A stretch of 6,373 nucleotides of DNA, from positions 1-6,373 of the forward strand of contig JASLAV010000723.1 of NCBI GenBank assembly GCA_030146905.1. The letters are read 5' to 3'. Positions within the stretch are counted from its first letter, which is position 1. Every line of letters begins with the position of its first letter. Source of the DNA: Lentzea sp. (GTDB lineage Bacteria > Actinomycetota > Actinomycetes > Mycobacteriales > Pseudonocardiaceae). The position numbers were made by a program, and so were the translations under genes. Under the pieces are notes generated by a model. That model worked only from the letters and a program-made list of their open reading frames with translations, ran no database searches and was not told where the DNA came from. Shown one piece after another: positions 1 to 4,824 of the stretch.

Positions 1-23
1 GGCCCGAGGCAGGGTCTCGGGCC
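1..23. terminator. Strong GC hairpin at the window edge, possible terminator of an upstream gene
   Basis: GGCCCGAG at 1-8 is the exact inverted complement of CTCGGGCC at 16-23, with a 7-nt loop, so RNA from either strand would fold into an 8-bp GC-rich stem. No U-tract follows. Actinomycete terminators often lack one, so a terminator for a gene left of the window is plausible. A plus-strand frame stays open from position 3 to a TGA at 135-137 (44 codons, mostly G or C in the third position). The hairpin could therefore lie inside the 3' end of an upstream gene instead. I cannot choose between these from the fragment. Confidence 0.4.
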
Positions 24-203
24 GAGGAGACGCACGTCGCGTCGGACGTGGCCGGTGAATCCGGGTGCCTGGACGAGGGGCCCGAGGTGCCCGTCGGCGA
101 GCGCGTGGCGGGCCGTCCGCGTCAGCCGGACGCGTGAGCGCTCAGGTTCTGCTCAGCATCTCCCGATAGCCTGCGGGCGGATTTTGACCGGGAGGGCAGT
201 GCG

Positions 204-965
204 GTGGGTGGCGCGGAGCGCAACGCTCGGAAGAAGAAGCAGCAGCAGCGCGCGACCAAGGCGGTGGTCGCGGCGCGCGGTGCGTCCGACGACCGGACCA
301 AGGTCGTCGTCGGGGTCGTGGTCGTCGTGGTGCTGGCCCTGGTCGTGATCGGCGGGGTCGTCTGGTCGTCGCGCGACTCGGGCACGGACGACTCGCTGGC
401 CAACCCTCCTTCGGTCACCGGTGTGTCCGCGCCGATCGTGCGCGAGGGCGGTGCGGTCGTCGTGGGCAAGGACGACGCGAAGCTCACCATCGACCTGTAC
501 GAGGACTTCCTCTGCCCCGCGTGCGGCAGCTTCAAGAAGGCGTACGGCGACCAGATCAAGCAGGAGATCGAGGCGGGCAACCTCAAGGTCCGCTACCACA
601 CCCTGCCGTTCCTGATCCGGTTCTCGGACCCCGAGGGCTACTCCCGTGATTCGGCCAACGCGGCGCTGTGCGCGGCCGATGAGGACAAGTTCTGGGAGTA
701 CCACGAGACGTTGTTCCTCCGGCAGCCCGAGGAAGGTGGTCCGGGGCACACCAAGGAGGAGCTGGTGAAGCTCGGCACGGACCTCGGGATCACCGGCGAC
801 GCGTTCAAGCAGTGCGTGGACAGCGGCGCGCGCGAGGGTGACGCGCAGGCCGGACTGGACGCCGTGCGGGCGACCGGCAAGTTCGAGGGCACCCCCACCG
901 TGATGAAGGACGGCCAGGTCGTCCAGTGGGACGACCGGGACTGGCTGACCAACCTGCTCCAGTAG
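204..965 (+). CDS. Membrane-anchored DsbA-family thioredoxin-fold disulfide oxidoreductase
   Basis: This 253-residue protein is predicted to make or rearrange disulfides in proteins outside the cytoplasmic membrane. The N-terminus (about 1-32) is rich in Lys, Arg and Gln. It is followed by one hydrophobic Val/Leu helix at about 34-54, giving an N-in, C-out anchor without a cleavage site. The DsbA-like domain occupies about 77-253. It has the active-site CPAC motif at 104-107, after a beta strand (LTIDLYEDF), and a cis-proline loop GTPTV around 229-233. Cys156 and Cys204 could form a second structural disulfide. The GTG start at 204 is chosen because GGAGGG lies at 191-196, 7 nt upstream. The gene stands alone, followed by the tRNA gene, and is probably core genome rather than part of the mobile region. 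The family is well recognised; the substrates cannot be told from sequence. Confidence 0.93.
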   Translation: MGGAERNARKKKQQQRATKAVVAARGASDDRTKVVVGVVVVVVLALVVIGGVVWSSRDSGTDDSLANPPSVTGVSAPIVREGGAVVVGKDDAKLTIDLYEDFLCPACGSFKKAYGDQIKQEIEAGNLKVRYHTLPFLIRFSDPEGYSRDSANAALCAADEDKFWEYHETLFLRQPEEGGPGHTKEELVKLGTDLGITGDAFKQCVDSGAREGDAQAGLDAVRATGKFEGTPTVMKDGQVVQWDDRDWLTNLLQ

Positions 966-1008
966 GACGGCCACACCCCCGCTCAGCAGGCCGGATGCCG
1001 CAAGGTGC

Positions 1009-1032
1009 CCCCCGATTTCGTCCCTACGGGGG
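1009..1032 (+). terminator. GC-rich inverted repeat downstream of the DsbA-like gene
   Basis: CCCCCG at 1009-1014 pairs with CGGGGG at 1027-1032 across a 12-nt loop, 43 nt after the stop codon of the oxidoreductase gene. It is the only candidate transcription stop between that gene and the tRNA. It has no U-tract, so the call is weak. A second small inverted repeat (CGGCGG 1062-1067 / CCGCCG 1074-1079) lies just before the tRNA. I see no convincing -35/-10 pair for the tRNA promoter, which should lie in this stretch. Confidence 0.33.
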
Positions 1033-1095
1033 CGGTGTTGTACGGTATTGTCACACGAGAACGGCGGCCCCAACCGCCGGGAAACGTGCAGGCAA

Positions 1096-1168
1096 GGGGC
1101 TGTGGCGCAGCTGGTAGCGCATCACACTGGCAGTGTGAGGGTCAGGGGTTCGAGTCCCCTCAGCTCCA
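1096..1168 (+). tRNA. tRNA-Ala, anticodon GGC
   Basis: A complete 73-nt cloverleaf can be folded by eye. The acceptor stem is GGGGCTG (1096-1102) with CAGCTCC (1161-1167), and the discriminator is A1168. The D stem is GCGC/GCGC around AGCTGGTA. The anticodon stem is TCACA/TGTGA with loop CTGGCAG, placing anticodon GGC at 1129-1131. The T stem is AGGGG/CCCCT with loop TTCGAGT. The G3:U70 wobble pair, the main identity element of alanine tRNAs, is present (G1098 with T1165). The genomic 3' sequence continues ACA, so CCA is not fully encoded. It decodes GCC, the favoured Ala codon in this GC-rich genome. tRNA 3' ends are common targets of tyrosine integrases, and a leftward-facing integrase lies in this window. 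Confidence 0.97.
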
Positions 1169-1188
1169 CAATCGAATACAGCATACGA

Positions 1189-1236
1189 ATCGCCCGCTGA
1201 CCTGCGGTAATGCAGGTGGCGGGCGATCTTGCTTTT
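1189..1236 (+). terminator. Intrinsic terminator of the tRNA-Ala gene
   Basis: ATCGCCCGC at 1189-1197 pairs perfectly with GCGGGCGAT at 1219-1227. An inner CCTGC/GCAGG stem (1201-1205 / 1212-1216) closes a 6-nt loop. The T-containing run CTTGCTTTT follows at 1228-1236. The position, 20 nt after the tRNA 3' end, and the long stem with a T-tract fit factor-independent termination of the tRNA transcript. Confidence 0.72.
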
Positions 1237-1238
1237 CG

Positions 1239-1251
1239 GTCCACTGTGGAC
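1239..1251. repeat. 13-bp palindrome GTCCAC-T-GTGGAC
   Basis: GTCCAC at 1239-1244 and GTGGAC at 1246-1251 form a perfect 6-bp inverted repeat around a single T, directly after the tRNA terminator. Short perfect dyads with a 1-nt centre fit a dimeric DNA-binding protein better than an RNA hairpin. It could be a recombinase or regulator site, but nothing in the sequence names the protein. Confidence 0.4.
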
Positions 1252-1264
1252 TGCGGTGGCCGAG

Positions 1265-1325
1265 CTGGAGCAAATCTGGAGCAGGCGGTCACTCCGCACG
1301 AAATGTTGTCAGCCGCGTGCTCCAG
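1265..1325. repeat. Three exact copies of CTGGAGCA downstream of the tRNA: candidate integrase arm-type sites
   Basis: CTGGAGCA occurs at 1265-1272 and 1276-1283, in direct orientation with an 11-bp period (about one helical turn). It occurs again as its exact inverse complement TGCTCCAG at 1318-1325. The cluster lies about 100-160 bp after the 3' end of tRNA-Ala, where an attL or attP arm of a tRNA-targeting tyrosine integrase would be. Short repeats in this arrangement are typical of arm-type sites bound by the N-terminal domain of such integrases. That role is inference. No second copy of the tRNA 3' end was found in the window, so the other end of the element is not visible. Confidence 0.45.
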
Positions 1326-1340
1326 GTCTCACTAACCTGG

Positions 1341-1384
1341 CTGGGTGGATCTGCCCAGGGACTTTTCGGCCGCCGTGGCGGCCG
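1341..1384. repeat. Two consecutive inverted repeats
   Basis: CTGGG at 1341-1345 pairs with CCCAG at 1354-1358 over an 8-nt loop, and ACTTTT follows at 1361-1366. Immediately after that, CGGCCGCC at 1367-1374 and GGCGGCCG at 1377-1384 form an 8-bp perfect inverted repeat with a 2-nt centre. The first could act as a weak terminator. The second is a near-continuous palindrome that suits a protein-binding site. Both lie close to the CTGGAGCA cluster and may belong to the same integration-related region. Confidence 0.35.
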
Positions 1385-1645
1385 TCAATGTTCAGCGCCG
1401 GTGCAATGACCCCAAGGTGGTCCGGCGCGGCCGTCAGCGGGCGTCTGGTGCCCGAACCCGCGCTTGGCCTGTCTGTGTTGGTCGCGGGGACGGTGATGGT
1501 CGCCGCGCACGACGACGCGGCTGAGCCTCGGCAGCGGACTTCTTTGACAACTCGTTCGTGAATCCGCCACACCAGCCGATCTCCCGGGACGACGGAGCGG
1601 TCTCGGCATCATGGGTAGCTGCCAACCCGCCACAGGGAGTTCGCT

Positions 1646-2467
1646 GTGATTGTGTCCTCGGTGATGACCGACCATCCCTCCTGGTTGTCGGCAGATGGAA
1701 CTGCCTACCGCGCCGTCCGTTCCGGAAGCTCCACCTGGGTGTTGACCTGTACACCTGCGGGGACCGGTGCCAACCGGACGGAGGCACACCCGGTGCGGGG
1801 CGAAGAGGGCGCTCCCGTGCTTGATGTCGTCGACCCGGACGGGCTGATCGGCACCGATGACGTGGTGGACGTGCTGCGCGCGGCTGGCACGGTGGGGCGC
1901 TGGCGCAACCCGGACCTGTGGGATGCCCTGGCGACGTCGATCATCCGGCAGGTGATCCGAGCGGGTCAGGCGCGCAAGCTCTACCAGGCGTTCTGCGAGG
2001 CGCACGGCGAGGAAGTCCTCACGCCTCACGGGCTGGCGTGGTTGTTCCCGACACCGGAAGCCGTCCTCGCGCTCCCGGACGACGAGTTCACCGCCCTGGG
2101 GATGGCCTTCAAGCGCCGTCCCCTGAAAGCCGCCGCCGAGGCAGTGTTGGAGTTCGGCGCGAAGTGGGCCGAACTCGACCCGGCCGTCCTGCTGGACGAA
2201 GTGCAGAGCGTGCCGCGCATCGGCCCGTGGACCGCGGGCGCGACCGTCGCCGATCTCACCAATGACTACTCGCTGTACCCGTACGCTGATCTGGCGGTGC
2301 GCACCTGGTCGGGGCGCCTTTCGACCAGGCGGACCTGGCCCGAAACCGAACCGGAGTTCGCCCGCCTCTGGGCACGGTTGGCGGGCAAGGACCTGTCAGC
2401 TTGGACGCTGCTCACACTCGCATGGGGAGTACGTCATGCCGACACCTCAGGAGCCGTCGCCGTCTGA
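1646..2467 (+). CDS. HhH-GPD superfamily DNA glycosylase (AlkA/3-methyladenine glycosylase-like)
   Basis: The 273-residue product is predicted to remove damaged or unusual bases from DNA as the first step of base excision repair. The helix-hairpin-helix is at about 189-197 (VPRIGPWTA), and the catalytic Asp is most likely D215 in PYADLAVR. The distance between them, about 22 residues, matches AlkA-type enzymes. The helical core begins around residue 88 (LWDALATSIIRQ, the usual 'AIISQQ' helix). There are no C-terminal 4Fe-4S cysteines, so it is not an Nth/MutY type. No Lys is seen at the position expected of bifunctional lyases, so a monofunctional enzyme is likely. The GTG start at 1646 has GGGAG at 1635-1639 with a 6-nt spacer. 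The last 32 nt overlap the next gene, so the two are translationally coupled. The exact substrate (alkylated purine, uracil or other) cannot be read from sequence. Residues 1-87 are less conserved, and I do not recognise a domain there. Confidence 0.84.
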   Translation: MIVSSVMTDHPSWLSADGTAYRAVRSGSSTWVLTCTPAGTGANRTEAHPVRGEEGAPVLDVVDPDGLIGTDDVVDVLRAAGTVGRWRNPDLWDALATSIIRQVIRAGQARKLYQAFCEAHGEEVLTPHGLAWLFPTPEAVLALPDDEFTALGMAFKRRPLKAAAEAVLEFGAKWAELDPAVLLDEVQSVPRIGPWTAGATVADLTNDYSLYPYADLAVRTWSGRLSTRRTWPETEPEFARLWARLAGKDLSAWTLLTLAWGVRHADTSGAVAV

Positions 2468-2969
2468 CGCATTCGCAGCACTGATCACCGTCGCAGAACG
2501 ACTCCTGTCCAATGACCAGAAGTCGCTCGCCCGATTCTACCCGCAGGGACCGGATTTCACCGGCCTGCTGTTGCGGTCGATCCGGTTCGAGCGCCGCGGC
2601 CCGGGCTGCACGCTGCGTGTCGACCTGCCGGTCGCCTCGGACGTGTCCGGCTACAGCCGTGTGCAGGCGCACCTGGGGTTCCTTGCGGTCGACGACGTCC
2701 GGCTCTCCGGCGGCGCGGTGCTCCCGGCCACCGTGTCGGTCGAGTTCACGCAACGGCCGAGGGCGAGGCTGGCCGTATCCGTGACGGGCGAGTCGCTGCA
2801 CCTGACGCTGACGTGCGCCGAGCAGTTCCGCTTCGGCAAGATCAGCGTCCACAACTCGCCCCCGGACGCGGTGGACGACGGGCCGCACGAGTTCACGAGC
2901 AGGCTGGACCAGCGGCTGTACACGGCAGTCCCCGGACCGGAGATCGACACCTACCATGAGCGCATCTGA
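2436..2969 (+). CDS. Imm50-like putative immunity protein, first of a tandem pair
   Basis: This 177-residue cytosolic protein has no signal peptide or membrane segment. ATG 2436 is chosen over the far upstream in-frame start because GGGGAG at 2424-2429 sits 6 nt before it; the upstream extension would only read the glycosylase gene out of frame. The N-terminal third is helical and polar (about 11-37). Residues 43-138 read as alternating beta strands with the block RVQAHLGFLAVDDVRLSG at 75-92 and VTGE at 116-119. The next gene's product repeats both blocks (VRFHLRFAAVDDVEVRG and VTGE), so the two genes are diverged duplicates. The strand pattern and the 'F-x-x-V-D-D-V-x-x-x-G' core resemble the Imm50 immunity family of polymorphic toxin systems, from memory of that family. 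No cognate toxin is adjacent on this strand, so it may be an orphan immunity gene. Without a profile search it should be treated as a probable, not certain, Imm50 member. Confidence 0.62.
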   Translation: MPTPQEPSPSDAFAALITVAERLLSNDQKSLARFYPQGPDFTGLLLRSIRFERRGPGCTLRVDLPVASDVSGYSRVQAHLGFLAVDDVRLSGGAVLPATVSVEFTQRPRARLAVSVTGESLHLTLTCAEQFRFGKISVHNSPPDAVDDGPHEFTSRLDQRLYTAVPGPEIDTYHERI

Positions 2970-3297
2970 CCTGTCGGCGTTCGAGCTCTACGCCCTGCAC
3001 TGGGACGAACGCGACCAGGCGATTACGGCGTCCTTCGAAGGACCGCTGGACGAAGCCACTCGTCGGAGCTGGGAGGCGCCGCCCGAGCACGACTGGGTGC
3101 GGTTCCACCTCAGGTTCGCCGCGGTCGACGACGTGGAGGTGCGCGGCTGGAACTACCGACTGCCGGGCAGGGTGGAGCAGGTGCCGGTGGGGGACCGGGT
3201 GTCGGTCACGGTGACGGGGGAGGGCACCGACGTCCGGTTCACCTCCGCCCCCGCCGCCTGGGTGCGGACCCGAACGTCCAAAGCAGGGTCGCTCTGA
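2956..3297 (+). CDS. Imm50-like putative immunity protein, second of a tandem pair
   Basis: The product is 113 residues, cytosolic, mostly beta. The opening FELYALHWDERDQAITASF looks like two strands that pair a local structure with hydrophobic alternation. The region 48-64 (VRFHLRFAAVDDVEVRG) aligns without gaps to 76-92 of the preceding protein, and VTGE at 86-89 aligns to its VTGE at 116-119. It lacks the long N-terminal helical part and the C-terminal 40 residues of its neighbour, so it is closer to a minimal single domain. ATG 2956 overlaps the upstream gene by 14 nt. The nearest Shine-Dalgarno-like GGAG (2939-2942) is 13 nt away, so translation probably depends on coupling to the gene before it. 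The role as an immunity protein is inferred from resemblance to Imm50 and from the toxin-immunity pair next door on the other strand. Confidence 0.6.
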   Translation: MSASDLSAFELYALHWDERDQAITASFEGPLDEATRRSWEAPPEHDWVRFHLRFAAVDDVEVRGWNYRLPGRVEQVPVGDRVSVTVTGEGTDVRFTSAPAAWVRTRTSKAGSL

Positions 3298-3497
3298 CCA
3301 GCACGCGCAACGGCACCAAGAGCCGACGTGTCATCTCTAGTGAAGCCCCACGACCGCCGGTTCATCCGAGGCAGGCTTGGGCGCGTCGGCGGCGGATCGC
3401 ATGGGCGAGTCGGGCACCGGTCGGTTCGGTCGTGTTGGAATGTTCGTCCGTCGCTCCACAACCGTGAGCTTGTCGAGGAACTACGCCGGTCATTGCC

Positions 3498-3986
3498 CTA
3501 AAAGATGTCGGTCTGCTGCCAGTCGACGCATGTAGGGTGTTTGCCGGTTCGCATGAACTCGTGCAGGAGTTCGCGGAGCAGGTTCAGTGGAAGAGCGGCT
3601 TCTTTGGGAAACGCGGTGCGCGTGTCCTTGTCGATGTAGAGCGTCACTCGGTTAGGAACCCGAGTGTCGGTCTGCCGAGGTAGGGCAATCCATGCTGCGG
3701 TGTCTTCCGCGCCACTCATTGCCTCGTCCGGCAGGAAGTCTGTCGGCCCGAACAGATGAACGGCGGCGACGTGGTGCTGGGTGTCGAGGTCGAACTTCAG
3801 TTGGTGGTCGGGCAACTCGGCCGGACCGACCGTTGGCCGGTTCTGGGCATACACCACGGTCGGATGCGGCTGCGGGTTGGCCAGGATGTCGGTCAGGACG
3901 TCGTCGAGGGCGGCTTCGGAGTCGACGGTGACCGGCTCGTCGGCGCGGTTGTCGCCGCTGAAGTAGTAGATGTCGAGCGGGGGCAC
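3498..3986 (-). CDS. Imm1-family immunity protein, partner of the deaminase toxin
   Basis: The 162-residue cytosolic protein is predicted to bind and block the deaminase encoded just upstream. It has the alpha+beta pattern of Imm1. An N-terminal strand (LDIYYFSG) and a helix (about 22-36, EAALDDVLTDIL) are followed by central strands, including HQLKFDLD (61-68) and RVTLYID (113-119). The C-terminal signature is at 136-157: a helix LLRELLHEFMRTGK, then HPTCVDWQ. The 'EF-x-x-TG-x-x-PTC-x-x-W' ending is the most telling mark of the family, whose members are commonly neighbours of deaminase-superfamily toxins. The GTG start is chosen because GGAAGGAG lies 6 nt upstream; an in-frame ATG 38 codons earlier would translate toxin sequence in the wrong frame. 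The start lies inside the toxin gene (94-nt overlap), so toxin and antidote are translated from one mRNA. Confidence 0.86.
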   Translation of the reverse strand: MPPLDIYYFSGDNRADEPVTVDSEAALDDVLTDILANPQPHPTVVYAQNRPTVGPAELPDHQLKFDLDTQHHVAAVHLFGPTDFLPDEAMSGAEDTAAWIALPRQTDTRVPNRVTLYIDKDTRTAFPKEAALPLNLLRELLHEFMRTGKHPTCVDWQQTDIF

Positions 3987-4711
3987 GACGGGCTCCTTCC
4001 GTGGAAGACCCGCGACGTTACCGGATCGTGGATGACCAGGGTTTGCCCTGGTCGAAGGATGAATGGGACGAGTTTGCGGCAGGAGTACATGCCCTGGCAC
4101 ATTTCGTTGTTGACCACAAGTTCGACGTGGTCGGCTCCGCTGTTGCGCTGTCGCCAGGCCACCTTGCCCTCGACGTGCTCACCCATGGTTACTCGTCCTT
4201 TGGGGCTTGCTGGAAAGCCGAGGCCGCGCAGGTGGTCGGCCACCTGCTGGTGGATGCCGTCGGCATCTTGACCGCTCTGGACGATCTCGGTGTTGCCGTC
4301 GGGGTCGGCGTAGATCCCGCTGGTGATGTACTTCGGCAGTTGTTCGCGCTGCCGTTCGGCCCAGGTCTTCTCCGGCGGCGGATCAGCACCCGCGTGCGGT
4401 GGCGCCGGCGGTTGGTCTTTCATCGGCTCGTGCGGTGAGCCGTCGCCCACCAGGCCGTGCAGAAGCCGCTCGATCTGCGTGCGGATAGTGGAGACGAGGT
4501 CAAGGAGGCTAGATGTGCCCTCCGCAACGTCGGTCCACCGGCCTATCGCCTGGCTGAATTCGTACTCCTGGGCACTACCGGCACCAGCAGCTCCGAGCTG
4601 GTCAGTGGCTTCCTGGACGAGATCCCCGGCTGCCCGCAGTGCCGCCTCCAGCTGGTCGATCTTCTCCAGCGTCGTCTTGAACTGGGCGGCCACGTCCCCC
4701 AATGAGGCCAC
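3893..4711 (-). CDS. DddA-like (SCP1.201 family) deaminase toxin with N-terminal helical export-type domain
   Basis: This 272-residue protein is predicted to be an interbacterial toxin that deaminates cytosine to uracil in nucleic acid. Residues 1-90 are long amphipathic helices, as in N-termini of actinobacterial toxins thought to leave by type VII secretion. A Pro-rich linker spans about 93-114. The deaminase domain covers about 117-240 and has the zinc and catalytic set of the family: H179-V-E181 (HVEGKVAW), then NNEMC with C205 and a second Cys C211. The C-x5-C spacing and the following LVPFILRPGQTLVIHD block are typical of SCP1.201-like members. Residue 204 before the first Cys is Met rather than the common Pro. 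GTG 4711 has GGGGAGGGG upstream with an 8-nt spacer. The domain should end near RVFHG (234-238). The remaining 34 residues are a Ser/Thr/Pro-rich tail, almost all of it read in overlap with the immunity gene and perhaps not functional. DNA versus RNA substrate cannot be decided here. Confidence 0.88.
   Translation of the reverse strand: MASLGDVAAQFKTTLEKIDQLEAALRAAGDLVQEATDQLGAAGAGSAQEYEFSQAIGRWTDVAEGTSSLLDLVSTIRTQIERLLHGLVGDGSPHEPMKDQPPAPPHAGADPPPEKTWAERQREQLPKYITSGIYADPDGNTEIVQSGQDADGIHQQVADHLRGLGFPASPKGRVTMGEHVEGKVAWRQRNSGADHVELVVNNEMCQGMYSCRKLVPFILRPGQTLVIHDPVTSRVFHGRSPSCPRSTSTTSAATTAPTSRSPSTPKPPSTTS
3993..4000 (-). promoter_or_regulatory. Ribosome binding site of the Imm1 gene, embedded in the toxin coding sequence
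   Basis: The minus strand reads GGAAGGAG here, followed by a 6-nt spacer and GTG (3986-3984). This near-perfect Shine-Dalgarno fixes the immunity start. It encodes part of the toxin C-terminus (around HGRS, residues 237-240), so strong antidote translation is built into the toxin reading frame. Confidence 0.8.
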
Positions 4712-4824
4712 GTACTCGTCCCCTCCCCGACGGCAACCTCATCGTGGCACCTGCCGGTACCGAGCAGGATCACCTGAGGGGCTGAGGTCCCGAGCTGGCG
4801 CTTGAGACGAAGACCGCGCACCGG
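4712..4824. other. 113-bp gap between integrase end and toxin start
   Basis: It should contain any toxin promoter not shared with the integrase, and it is also where the attachment site next to an integrase 3' end would be expected. I see a possible small stem, CCTGC and GCAGG flanking CGGTACCG (about 4749-4767), and a direct repeat CTGAGG spaced by two bases a little further right. No copy of the tRNA-Ala 3' end is present, so no att core can be called. Confidence 0.4.

Larger units (their letters stand above)
1237..1645. other. Gene-poor 409-bp stretch between the tRNA terminator and the glycosylase gene
   Basis: No reading frame here looks like a protein. It contains the palindrome at 1239-1251, the CTGGAGCA cluster at 1265-1325, and two inverted repeats at 1341-1384. 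A perfect TTGACA (1544-1549) has no recognisable -10 hexamer at 16-19 nt. The promoter of the glycosylase/Imm50-like operon must lie somewhere in the right part, but I cannot place it. The location beside a tRNA and the mixture of short repeats suggest an attachment-site scar, with possible decayed remnants of an element. Confidence 0.5.

Noticed and set aside
3..137. Possible C-terminus of an upstream plus-strand gene (44 codons)
   Set aside because: The frame has good third-position GC, but it runs through the 1-23 hairpin, and nothing in the fragment is recognisable. It cannot be distinguished from intergenic sequence.
1544..1549. Consensus -35 hexamer TTGACA upstream of the glycosylase gene
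   Set aside because: No plausible -10 hexamer occurs 16-19 bases downstream, so a promoter cannot be claimed from one hexamer.
1388..1561. 58-codon plus-strand frame with a hydrophobic stretch (LGLSVLVAGTVMVAA)
   Set aside because: There is no ribosome binding site before the ATG at 1388 and no recognisable family. It lies in a repeat-rich gene-poor stretch, so a small membrane protein is not supported.
3298..3501. Open extension of the second Imm50-like gene's frame past its TGA, ending NRELVEELRRSLP at a TAA
   Set aside because: It looked like a read-through or truncated C-terminus, but the sequence between is Arg/Gly-rich and not protein-like, and the domain is already complete before the TGA. 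Long open frames arise by chance at this GC content.
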